From contig JBAJFG010000536.1 in NCBI GenBank assembly GCA_037903475.1, positions 434,001 through 498,000 on the forward strand: a stretch of DNA of 64,000 bases, written 5' to 3'. The stretch's first letter is position 1. Each line of letters starts with the position of its first letter. Made by a program: the position numbers and the translations under genes. Source of the stretch: Ancylostoma caninum (taxonomy: Eukaryota; Nematoda; Chromadorea; Rhabditida; Ancylostomatidae). Of this stretch, positions 38,541 through 50,300 are shown in pieces. A model generated the notes under the pieces. It was not told the DNA's origin. It searched no databases and worked only from the letters and a program-made list of their open reading frames with translations.

Positions 38541-41500
38541 CATCACCTTGATCACCTTGACTCCCGTTGATCTTCGGGTATACCGAGCGGGCGCCAGCAA
38601 TCCTTCCATTTGTCCCTCTCGCGAGCCAGAGTTGTCCAGTGGATTCTGTCCGTTCGAGGGACACGGAGAGCATCGTATCTATCCTTGAAGGACTTCGTGA
38701 AGAAGTCTGACCATCGGGTCGGTGGTCTTCCTGTCGTGCGCTTAACGTCCCGTGGAGTCCAGTCGCTGACGGCTCTTGTCCAACGGTTGTCGTTAAAACG
38801 CATCACGTGTCCGGCCCACCTAATCTTACTCAACTTGGCGTAAGCGGCAGCGTCCCTGATCTTCGATTGTTGACGAAGGGTGGAGCTCCGTATTCCAGCC
38901 CTCACTTGCGTGAGGCGGGTTATTCCTAGCATCACCCTCTCGATGGAGCGTTCGACGACGCTGACCGCATTCTCATCCTGCTTGCGCAACGCCCAGGTTT
39001 CTGAGGCGTAGGTCAAAGCAGGGAGAACGGTTGTGTTGAAGAGGTGGGCACGGAGCCTGGTGTTCTTCGTCTTCTTCACTACGTCCTCGATGCTCTTGTA
39101 AGCTCCCCAAGCCGCTCGTTTCCTCCTGCCCAGCTCTGGAGCGAGGTCGTTCATCATGTTGACTTCCCGACCTAGGTATACGTAGCTGGAGCATTCGGAT
39201 ATGGTCGTTCCGTTGAGCGAGAATGGGGCATCCGGGACCCATCCGTTCTTCATGAACATCGTCTTCGTCAGATTCAGCTGGAGACCAATCTTTCCACACG
39301 CGTCCTCGAAGTCGGCCAGCATCTGTTCCGCTTCGCTGATGGTTGGTGTTATAAGAACGATGTCGTCAGCGAAGCGAAGATGACTAAGTCGCCGGCCATC
39401 AACTTGCACTCCCATGCTATCCCATTCCAGTTTCCGCATGACGTCTTCGAGAGTGGCGCTGAATAGTTTTGGCGACACGGTATCGCCTTGCCGAACCCCT
39501 CTCTTGACGTCGATGGTGATGTCGTCGTAGAATGGAGAAATCCTGGTCGTGAAGTTGCTGTAGAGCTCACGAAATACCTTGATGTATTGAGTAGGTATGC
39601 CCTGGTTGCCCAGGGCTTCCAACACCGCTTCTGTCTCAACAGAGTCGAAGGCTTTCTTCAAATCGATGAACGTGAGACAGAGGGGCATCTTATACTCTCG
39701 CGATACTTCGATGAGTCTAGTGACGGTGTGTATGTGGTCGATCGTACTGAATCCTTTTCGAAACCCTGCTTGCTCGCACGGCTGTCCCTCGTCTAGTGTC
39801 CTTTCGATCCTATTGAGGATCACACGCATGAAAAGCTTGTAGACGACGGACGGTAGGCAGATGGGGCGATAATTGCCAATATCCTGTGGGTCTCCCTTCT
39901 TGTACAGCAACACGGTCCTGCTGGTCTTCCATTGGTTAGGTACCTTGCATTCCGACAGGTACCGCGTGAAAAGCCTAGCCAAGGTGGTAATGAGAATTGG
40001 CGGTAGGTTCTTCAGATGTTCCGGTCAGATCCTGTCGGGGCCCGGTGCTATACGATTCTTCACCGACTTGATGGCATGTCGGATTTCGGAAGGGAGAACC
40101 GATGGGACAACATACCCGTCCTCCCTAAGATGACACTGAGGGAGGTGGACGTGGCTATCGAAGAGATCCGAGTAGAAGTCGTAGATGACCTTCTCCATTA
40201 CCCGTCTTGAAGAAGAAATTGTTCCGTCTGGGCGCCGGAGGGCGGACATCTTGGTCTTGCGACTGGCGAAGTCTCGGCGGGCGCAGCGAATGCTTTTCCC
40301 TGCCTCTGCGGCTTCGGCCAACACTGCTGCTCGTCTCTCCTTGAGGTCTTCTTTTATCGCTTCTCTGCACCGTTTTGCGAGCTCGGACGTTAGCTGGTAG
40401 TTGCCTGCGGCTCTCGCGGCTCCACGCTGGCGTATAAGCTCGAGGGTCTCGTAAGACAGTCGTCTCTTGGTGACTCTTAAACCCTCGGCGCTCTTTGCGC
40501 TGTCGCGGAGATGCTGTACAAGCCGATCGTACTCTTCGTCGATGTTGTCGACAACCGCATCTTCCCAAAAGCCGGCTAGCGAAGTGAAAAGATCCCAATT
40601 GATGACGGGTTTGGGACTCCTTCTCTTAAACTTCACGGCTTTCTCTCCTTTGCGTGAGAAGAAGAATCTTGCACGAAGGAGGCGATGGTCGGATCCGGTG
40701 TAGAACTTTGGTACAACACCGACGTCGGTCAGGCAGAACCTTCGATTGACGATGATGTGGTCAATTTCATTATGGTACTCTCCACCGGGTGACTCCCACG
40801 TCCAGCGTAGGGAGGTTGGCTTCTGAAATTGTGAGTTACCATGGATGGTCTTCGTCGTCATGATGAACTCAGACAGCCTCTCTCCCTGTTCGTTCCACTG
40901 CAGGCCGTGGGTACCGATGTGAAGTTCCTCAGGCGTTCTCCTAGGACCAATCTTGGCGTTGAAATCGCCAACGATGATCTTGTAGAATGTATGGTCTTCC
41001 CTGTAGAACTTCTCCAAGTCCATATAGAAGGCCTCGATATCCCCTTCGTCGTAGCTGGATGTTGGAGCGTAGGCGACGAAGATTGTCAAGGCTGGTATTG
41101 ATCCACATCTTCTCAACCGCAAACGTCCGATTCGGGTTGTCAGCTGTTCGAATGAGTCGATGTTCATGACCAAGTTCGTGTTGACGAGGACACCGACTCC
41201 ACCAACTCCTCTACTGTCGCAGGTTCCAAGGAACAGTTCTTCTCCAGTGTCGAAGGTGGCGTTCAGTGGTCGGTGTCTCCTCGTCTCGGTCAGTCCGATG
41301 ACGTCGTACCTGATCTTCCTGGCCTGCATCATCAAGTCCTCGATGGAAGCCTCCGATGCAAGCGTGCGTGCGTTGAAGGTACAGACCGTCATCATAGTCC
41401 TTCTGGTTTTAGGCAGCCTAGATAACCCCTCGGACCTCGTCCTCACTGGCGCTGCCGAACCAGTGACTCTTCCGAGATCAGGGGAACACTCTCTATTATT

Positions 41501-41960
41501 GCTGTGTCGGGCTTGAAAAATTTAAAGCCCACAGGAGATAGCTTGCTGGGCTCTATCCCCCGTGGGAGGCTGGAGTGTGATTTCACCGGGAAGTTAGCCA
41601 GGCTTCCCGGGAGTGGACGATGGAGCTTATTTGTTGGAGGCGACTCCGAACCGCCTCCCTTGTACCTCCCAGTCACTTGAATGCAGGGCTTTTGGTCGGA
41701 CAGATGTGCAGGATACAATCTGCAGACACGCAAGCACACCCATGCACGCATGCATGAACATATCCACGCGCTGACAGAAGGTATAGATCGTTCCGACACT
41801 GCAGAGACAGGGAGTCCATCCCCTGAATCCACCCGCGTCTCAGGGCAGGCACAAGGTCGCGTTTGGTCCGCGATTAGCCCCCTATCCGCCACCTGGGGAC
41901 GCGCCACGTAGCCTCGCGACTAACCGGCTGGGATCCCTCGTATGAGGGAGATCCGTGGAG
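38541..41960 (-). mobile_element. RTE-type non-LTR retrotransposon, nearly full length
   Basis: One long minus-strand ORF encodes an endonuclease followed by a reverse transcriptase, the RTE layout, with no separate gag-like ORF. The 3' end follows the stop at once and carries a short repeat (TCAAGGTGATCAAGGTGATG read on minus), as RTE elements do. The 5' border is not defined. The 0.5 kb before the ORF, up to about 41960, has the composition of the element and an open frame at 41443-41907, so it is taken as the 5' UTR. Length of about 3.4 kb fits the family. Confidence 0.85.
38552..41395 (-). pseudogene. RTE endonuclease/reverse transcriptase ORF with one TGA
   Basis: N-terminal part (41395 down to 40028): apurinic-type endonuclease with TFNARTLAS, GLTETRRHR, VGDFNAKIG, NEIDHIIVNRR and GSDHRLL. 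C-terminal part (40024 down to 38552): reverse transcriptase with NYRPICLPSV, FIDLKKAFDS, KRGVRQGDTVSPKLF and the catalytic box RFADDIVLI, then a C-terminal domain with SKIRWAGHVMR. A single in-frame TGA at 40025-40027 splits the frame between GPDRI and PEHLKNLPP; the frame is otherwise continuous. This looks like a CGA to TGA change at a CpG. The start is the ATG at 41395; the frame is open further upstream from a non-ATG codon at 41446. All catalytic motifs are present but the stop should prevent full translation. Confidence 0.88.
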
Positions 41961-42200
41961 GGTGAACATAACAGTAAAAATGAGGTGCTATTGTAGTACT
42001 TCCGCGGCCTCACTGTCGACCGCAACCTCAGAATCATGGATTTCTCTGAAAACGTGTGCTCGGTGGTAATTCGATGTGCTGATCACGAATATCATAGTCA
42101 TTTCGCATGACAGTATCGACTTTATTGATTTTTAACCAGATATGGATCTCATCTCCTCACGCAAAACGACGTGAGGACTGCAGCAGATCATCTTGGATAG

Positions 42201-42390
42201 AGTGGCCTGGTGGTTGCCCTGTTGGCAGCCGGAGCCTGACCTCCTCCTCCTGACAGGAGTGGCCTGGTGGTTGCCCCCTGTTGGCAGCCGGAGCCTGACC
42301 TCCTCCTCTTGACAGGAGTGGCCTGGTGGTTGCCCCCTGTTGGCAGCCGGACCTGACCTCCTCCTCCTGTGCGGAAGGGCTTGGTGGTTG
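42201..42390. repeat. Minisatellite, 57-59 bp unit, about 3.3 copies
   Basis: Units begin AGTGGCCTGGTGGTTGCCC at 42201, 42258 and 42317, with a partial, diverged fourth near 42371. Differences are small indels in the C run and the CTCCTC part. The unit length is not a multiple of three, so it is not a protein repeat. Confidence 0.85.
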
Positions 42391-42826
42391 AGCAACACTT
42401 GATATCCGCTATCCCAACTCAAAAGGTATGGAGTCCTACCTGCTGTTCGACGATTTTCTGAGCAGGAACGGCAAAGAAAATGCTTGGGAAGATGTTTATG
42501 TATGCTTCTCCAGTGGCAAATTTTGTGTTGTATCAGAATTAAGCAGTGGTATTGGTAGACAGCGCAGGTGTTTAGGAACGGATTGCTCTCGACGCTAAAA
42601 TAGCCCAAATCTGTTAAAATGGAGAAGAACTACTGCACTGTCCCTGCATCTATAGATTTTCATTAGTTCCGACAGCAACGAGCATTCTCCCATTCATAAA
42701 ATGGAAGCGCCCGGTTTCCGTCATAGCTTTATTACTATGGAAAGGAATTTAAATCTGAAAGAAATTACAGCCTTTGAAAATCAGACCAGGACGTTTACAC
42801 CAATCTAGCTATCCGCAGGTAAAATG

Positions 42827-43020
42827 TATTCGATTATTCGATTATCCGAATATTCGACAATTCGAATATTTGAATACTCGAATATTCGAAGGCCATCATA
42901 TTCGAACATTCGATTTCGAATGCTTTTAAAAATTCTAGTTCGAATATTATTCATTCGTTCGAGTGGTTTCGAAGGTGTCGAATATTCGATATTCGAATAT
43001 TCGAAATCAGTTTTCGAATG
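42827..43020. repeat. Palindromic TTCGAATA-type simple repeat block
   Basis: About 190 bp packed with TCGAATATTCGA-like palindromic units and variants (ATTCGATTAT, ATTCGAACATT). The spacing is irregular, so it is a degenerate cluster and not a clean tandem array. Confidence 0.8.
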
Positions 43021-43944
43021 TGTTTACTATAGTTCCTGTCATGCCCCTGGCTCCCACGGGATTTCACCTAATGCCCTCGGGTCGCTCGGTGCTCCATTTA
43101 GTTCCCTCGGGTCGCCCGGTGACAGGCCACCCCCACGAATTTCGTTGCTTGGGCCAATTTCGCCGTCGGGTTGCACAGTTTTGTTATCTGAGCAGCAGCT
43201 CCTTGTTAGAGATAACCATATCTCAGACAATCGTGGCGTCGAACAGCACGTAGGACCCCCATCGCCCGCCTACTTTTTGAGTTGGGGGAGCGGATATCGA
43301 CGTTCTGCATGAGCAGCACGTATTGCTCATTTCGCGGCGCTATTCGCGTAAAATCGAGTGTATTTCGCTTATTTTCTGGAGATCTACGTGTAATTCTTGG
43401 GTGAAATGGGGAAGTATTGAAAAATAAGCGAAATCTGCTGGGAAGCACACGTAACCCGCTCTAATTTTGTCATCTAAACAGGTGTCAAGAAGCGGGATCG
43501 GGGATAGCCGCGAGGGCACGTGGGGAACGTCTTCCAGGGCACGTGGGGGGGGGGGACGTCTGTGATACGTGGGAGTAAGTGCCCCGCGATTTGGAGTCAC
43601 CCCCAGATACATATAACCGGTGGTAGACCCACTTCCACCTGCAATCAACCCCCACGATTGCCTGAGATGGAGTAGGGTAAGCATTGCGGAAATCTGTACA
43701 GCTTAATCTAGGGTTATAGCCAGCTTTCCAATTCAAAGCTGGGAGTGGAGCTTGAGAACATGCCTGCGCGCGTCTTGGCGATCGATGCACCCCTGGGTGC
43801 ACTGCTCCTGGCTTCAGGAGATTTACAAACGAGCAACCGTAACAGCCACATCCGAACTCTGTTCCCGTACGACGCTCCGCTTTACAAGCCTGAATTTTAG
43901 CGGCTGAGCCGCGCCGCGCTTTCGAAATCCCGACGCGGGTGACG
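43021..43944. other. Intergenic before usp-48
   Basis: Contains a short duplicated word (CCCTCGGGTCGC at about 43073 and 43106) and an 11-G tract at 43545-43555. A GC-rich stretch near 43840-43945 may be the usp-48 promoter. Open frames on both strands are not recognisable. Confidence 0.35.
43545..43555. repeat. Homopolymer tract of 11 G
   Basis: Run of 11 G on the plus strand upstream of usp-48, in a G-rich context. Confidence 0.9.
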
Positions 43945-43977
43945 ATGTTGTTCTACGACGACGAGGAAAGCAACAAG
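43945..43977 (+). other. Possible alternative first coding exon of usp-48
   Basis: ATG followed by ten codons (LFYDDEESNK) and then GTTGGA, a possible splice donor in phase 0. It could join to 44517 in frame and replace exon 1. No homology supports it; the exon at 44399-44440 is preferred only because its donor context (AAG|GCAAGT) is strong. Confidence 0.25.
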
Positions 43978-44398
43978 GTTGGAAGGCTGCTCGAATTAAG
44001 TAAAGGAACTTAATGGCTGAAAAAAAAGAGTGGGAATCGGCCTTTTTCTACGGACTAAATTCTTTTTCAAGCATTTGCTTTTCTTCAAATCTGTAGAATT
44101 TTAGCATTACCTTTCGTTTTACTCAACGAAACAGCTTTGTTGACTGTGTTTGAACTGTGGTGTATCTCGTACTTCACAAATTTGTAAGCTTATTCTCTTT
44201 TTTACTTTTTTCCATGTTTTGCCATTAGTTTATTGCCGTAATGCTGATCGATTCCGTTGTCTATGTTTTGTTTTTTTTTTTTCGTTTCTTGTTGCTTCTT
44301 TCCCAATATTTCATGCAATTTTAAGGTTTCTACAAGCCAGCTTTTCTTTTGAAACATATGAATTGGCTCTCCTGACTTCGTGCATTATTCGCTTAATC

Positions 44399-47300
44399 AT
44401 GTCGAAACCGTTGGCTCGGCGGGAGACGAATAAAAGGAAGGCAAGTTATTAATTTTATAATTTTTGGCTTCGTCAGACTTGTATTTTCGGAGTTGGAAAG
44501 TTTGTACCATTTCTAGACGTTGTTCCGAGATGAGGCCATGGAGGCTGCTGCTGCTCTTGCTAGCGACGATATCACTTTCGAGCAAGCTTGGATCATCCAC
44601 AAATTGGACTGCTTGGGTTGTCGCCTACATGACATTCACAATCCAAAGTATGTTGTGGACAATTTTGCTGGGCAGTATTTGTTTTTCTTACCATAATTCT
44701 TTCAACAAGTCTTTCAGTTGAAACCATTTCACATCTACTGTTATGCATTTATAGTTAGAGCTGTGTAGTCCATCCAAGTGCTTGATAGTGCGCAACCGCA
44801 CAGCCTAATTTCAATCTGTTAATGCACCAATACCGACTCTTTTCTGAACCGCCTATGTTTTGTTTTCGGCCTACTACGAATATTTTCTTTTTGAACTAGT
44901 AATACGCGATGAACATCGATAACTCGTCCTTAAACATGTTCGCAATTACGCATGTTTCTGAAATTTCGTTATTATTTATTTGTTTGGACACTTTTAAGAC
45001 AAATATCTATGCGATCTACTCATATATTTGAGGTCGACCAATTGCCGCGACAATCCATACTGTATCAAACGTCTAGGATTAGAAAAGTTCGAGAAGCTCA
45101 TTAAACAAGAAAAATTGAATACAGCTAAGGTTGAAGAGGTGAGTCCGCAAATATTGCTTGCTAGTGTTGATGTCTATAATTACTTTCTGTGATTTTCCAG
45201 AGTCAGAAGCGACGCGATATATTGGAAATACCGTGCGGTTTGACTAACTCTGGGAATTTCTGTTACGTTAACAGTTTTCTGCAGGTGAGAAATCACTTTT
45301 TCACAAGGAGTTATAACTGTTTTGATTTTGAATGGCTCCTTTAACCAATGTTAATTATCTTAGGTTTGGTATAATGACCCTGTTTTTCGACAAATTATTT
45401 TCGACTGGCGGCCCTCTCCTGATTACGTGAGGTTAGAGCTCTTTTCTTCTCCTGCTGTTATTTTCCACTTGGAAAGCTTCATCTTATAGGCCGCAACCAC
45501 CTGCAATGGATGTGGAAGCCGTTATGAATAGCCTCCAACATTTGTTTTACACAATGCAGACCACTCCTTTCGTGAGTGTTTATTTCATTGAATTGAAGAA
45601 ATTGCAGTTTACAGATTCGTATTTTCAATGTAAATTTCTCTAATAATTCCCGATTGTCCTTTGTTTTTTCTTATTGTTCAAAGTCGTACGCTTGTTCCCC
45701 TGCAGTGAAGAAACTGTTCCTATTTCTTCCTTTTATTTAACTTCTATTATGAGCTATCTAATATTATGTTACGTTATTTTTGTCTCGAAATATTGTTATA
45801 GCATGTTTTGATATTTCTAGGAGGACACCGATGATAATCGACATTTCACTGCTGCGCTTAGGCTCGGAAATGAACAGCAGGATGCCCAAGAGTTTTCGCT
45901 GGTGCTCTTCGATGCCCTCGATAGAAATCTCCCGAAACATCCCCATGGCGAGGAAATTCGCGAAAGAATACGCGAACGCTATTCCGTGAGTAGAGCCTTG
46001 AAAACCTTTGAAGTTGTTACCTTTTTCGTTTTAAATTTGTCATACATCTCATGCTAGCTTTTTTGGTTCGAACTGAAGTGGCAAGTTGTAATGCGATTTC
46101 ATGCTGGAGACTAAATGTTGATTTGAATGGTTGACCTGAGTGTTATTAGAACAAGTTATCTAGTTTATGCCGCACAGCTTGAATTATATGTTTTTCGCTC
46201 CTCGGCTCTGATGCGAACTCACTCCTTTGTTTTGTTGTAATAGGCGATTTATACCCGATTGGGATAGAAAGGTTGACTTATGATTGCAGGGTGAAAATAA
46301 GCAAATACATTATTTCCGTTATCAGATTTGTCGTCTTTGATTGGAATATAGATGTTTCTTTTTCAGGGCACATCTTTACAACGGATTTGGTGCACATGTG
46401 GGAAAGAAAGCCGTCGAAGCTCTCCATTTACTGCACTTCAGTTGAATATTGATGGATATAAGACCTTACAAGAGGCGTTGGATGCATACTGTGGAGAAGA
46501 ATTGTACGTTCCCTCATGACCGTGGCTAGGTCAGAGCAGATTTTAGGCAGTTCTGTTTTAGGCTCGAGGATTACCTCTGTGATGAATGCAATCGACGTGG
46601 TTATGTCAAACGGCAGACCATACCTGAAAAACTCCCACCCGTCGTAATGCTGCAGTTGAATCGATACGTTTTTGACGGGTAAACATTTACATTTTAAACG
46701 CCCTGCTAGATAACGCCTGTCATTTTTTTTTCAGTAATGGAAGAAACAGGAAGTTGAAGACACCAATTGTTTACCCACGAGAACTGACAGCTCGATCTTT
46801 TCACCTTGGGGTGTCAAAATGTAGGTATTGTACTTGATATTACATATTATTGTTTCTTTACATACAGTTTGTTGCAGATGACGATTTTGATTATGAGCTT
46901 TTTGCCGTGATGATCCACGAAGGTGATAACACATTCTGCGGTCATTACTATGACCTTGTTCGACACCCTTTTACTGGAGTGTGGTACAAGTATAATGATG
47001 AGGTAGGTAGTGATCGTAATTATTTTTTTCGTCGTATTCGCTTCATACTTGAATTTTTCGATTTTTTACTCGTCAATTTAGCACGTTGAGCCTCTCGCAC
47101 GACCACCAGGTGTGGAAAGGAGTAGGTCTGCTCCCGGAGCGCGTCCAACGCCAGACATGAAGGCCTGTTACGGATTGGCGTATCGACGGAAAGAGTCATG
47201 CGTGCCAGATATTGTCATGCCTCCAGATAACATCACAGAAAATTGGGCTGCAACGGTTAGTGATCTTATGTCTGTTGTTTTTCTCGTTTATGACAACCAG

Positions 47301-50300
47301 CATTTGCTACTCTCTTATGATCCATTAGGCTGTGCTGCCAACGTTAGCGAATAATTTCTTTTGAGCAGTTTATACCAGATCCTAAACCTATTTCATGCAG
47401 TATAAGTCTCAATGCTTTAGACAGAAAGTCGTTTCGACGGTCAGACCAAGGAGACCATAGCGAAGAGCGAGAAACGTCTCAATGAAGTCACTCTCCGTTA
47501 TACTCAACTGAGCCAATTATTCGAAGCACTCGAGGTATCATTGAACTTGATTGCGCCCTTTACTTTTCCTTTTCACAATTTAAATTTCTGCATAAAACAG
47601 CTAAAAATTACAACGTTGTGTCAGCTAACGATTACAAAGTTGTTTCGTAGTAGTTTTGTCATGTTGTATGTCTTTTCACCTCTTATTTTGTTTTATATTG
47701 TTTTCTAGTGTGAAATAACTAAGGATTTTCATTTTTGTAAAACTTTTGTTGTTGAGTTTGATGAGAGTAAAAGATATGAGTCACCATTACTTTGCACATT
47801 TAATTTTTTTTTCTCGATTTTCATTTTCCATTTTGTGCATTTTGTGAGAGCACGTCACTTCGCCTTCTGTCTCATAACAAATGAAAGAGCGTTAAAGGTG
47901 CTATACAATTCCAGACACATGCGGACAGGTACAAATCACCCAAAGACGTTGCTTTTCTCCCCACAAAATTGCTGACCGACATTCTCGAGAAAGAATACGC
48001 TTCAGTGGTTCCAGTAGAAGAAACTAAGAACGAGGTGGGTAAAAAGAGATTAAAATTGGTGTTCAACGTATAGATTTCACTGATATTGCTTCAACCTTCT
48101 AAAAAGTTCAGAAAGGTACCACGAATGTAAGTACGGATAACGCATTAGAAACGCCACCAGATTCAGCACCTACGAAGCGGTATCATTCTTCTAGTTAAGC
48201 CACATATTATTCGTTATTTGATTCATGCTCTTATTAATAGACCCATTCGTGTTTCCCGTCTACGTACCATAAGACACACCATAGCACGCCAGCTGTCGCC
48301 ACAAGAGATGCCCATCTGTCACCACGGTCGACTTTTTGTAGATTCCGTACGTTTATTTTCCGTTATCCTGCGACGATGATTTGGTTCTATAAAAAAATCC
48401 TTATTTAGGTTCTCTTCGGAGATGTGAAAGGCGTCTCGAGAGTTACAGCGGAGGTCCTTTTGTCTCAATACGGTATAATGACTAAGATCAAATACGACAG
48501 CGACGCTTCTGAAGAACCACATCCACTCCTAACCGGGTGGGTGATTTTATCTGTACTAGTGTTTCTTTACATCTATCCATTTCGGGAGAGCACTGGAGGG
48601 CATAGTTGCTGATTATCACATTATCAGTGCTGCTGTTTTCTTTCCACAAAACGATTAAAACATTAGACTTAACAAAACCTTTATTGTCGTAGAGTTCGCA
48701 TTTATCATAATATCGTTTGATCTCTTTCTTCAAGTGATTTCTTCTACGTCTTTCATGTAGCCTTTTTCTTCGTGCCTCTATCGCTACGATTCGTGAACAT
48801 AGATTTCCCTTTCATAGACCTGCTTCTCCATCGTTTCCAAATGATGACCCCTTCTTTATTCTTACTGCTGCGCCATTTGTATCGATTCATGCTGACGTTG
48901 TCATTGAGCTTTATTGATAAGGCGTTACTTAATTGTCGCTGTTTATGCTCAGCTCGTAACCGTACTATGGTAATGAAGCCTTAGGTATTTCTGCCAACCT
49001 TGCAATTCCAAACGTTGGTTGCACATCATCACATCTTCGAGACAGATCACTTCAAAGTTTCCAGTCTTCCTGTTATTAGTCAATTCTTTGATGCAAAACA
49101 CAGTGACGTGGCTCCTTTTTACCTCTTTTTCATATTTGATTCTGGCGATTGCTGTTGAAATATTTTTCCAAGGATCTATTCAGAAGTATATTCTTTTCAT
49201 TCAAGTTTCTTGTTCTAATAGGCTCATATCTATATAGTCGTTTTTTATTAGGAATGATATTTGCGTCGACTGTGTGAAGGAGCTACGTCGGGAAGGACAA
49301 TTCAGAGAGAGCTTGGAAGGAGACGTCAAGTTAGCAACGCGTATTTTCAAGGATAAGACCAGGTGAGTATTCAGTTTCCTGCTTGCAACAGTAAAGCATG
49401 CTCGCTAACCTGTGCTTCTGTTCTCTTCAATGTCTTACGTCCATCTGTACTCCTATGTCACTTCGCTATCCTTACCGCTTTCTGACAGCTTCTTTTTCAC
49501 ACAGAAAGCCATTTGCTTACTGCCAGCTCTTGGACAGGTGTTCCTTGTCTCGAACGCCGAAGCCCGAAGGTTACCTGTACATATCGCGGAGGTGCCTCGC
49601 GAATTTCAAGAAGTTGGCGTTGCGACAAATGGAATATCAGCACAAATTGCAGTCTGCTGGTGCCACCTTGCAGTTTCTAGTGAATCTTGCGATGGTAAGA
49701 CCTTTTTTTCGTTACGTTTTCCTCAGTCATTTTGATTGAATAGCAACAACTCATACGTCGACAGCTAATGTTAGAGTAGTTAGATGATCTTGCAAGAGAT
49801 CCTTTTCTGTTTTATGATTTTTATTTTTTAGACTTTTGTGTCTGTTTTAAAGACTATTAAAATTACTCATAATTAGAGAATGAGAGAAGCTATGGTACCA
49901 CAGCGTTATGGCTGGGTGCTCTCCAGAATATCGGAATTAGGTGTACACTTTTTTAGCCTGTCTTATGCATCCAAAATTGGTGCATTACGTGATAGCAAGT
50001 GAAGCTTTCCTTTACTCCCGGATTATGAAACATAAGCTCTCTTGGTTCTATTACAACCCACTTTCTACCCAACTAAAATAAAACTCTTGTCAATATATTA
50101 GGTTGTAACATAAGTTTCCGCTGTTTCGAAATTTTCGACAAAAAATTTTTATAAAAAAATCAAATAAGCACAGGTACCAATCGAGGTATGCACCATAACA
50201 GTCGCTGGTCTTTTGCCGTTTTTACAACTGGGGCTCCACTCCGCTGCTCCAGAGATCCGTGGACTATGACGCAAAAACTGAGTCGGGCAGCACTAGAGAT

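Noticed and set aside
41443..41907. 154-codon minus-strand open frame before the RTE ORF
   Set aside because: Probably the 5' leader of the RTE element; no gag-like or zinc-knuckle motif seen, so not called as a separate gene.
42132..42608. 158-codon minus-strand open frame with repeats
   Set aside because: It is created by the 57-59 bp minisatellite; the unit changes frame from copy to copy.
49412..49735. Alternative frame through usp-48 exon 19
   Set aside because: The chosen frame gives EGYLYISRRCLANFKKLAL, which matches the USP48 DUSP region and closes phase with both neighbours.
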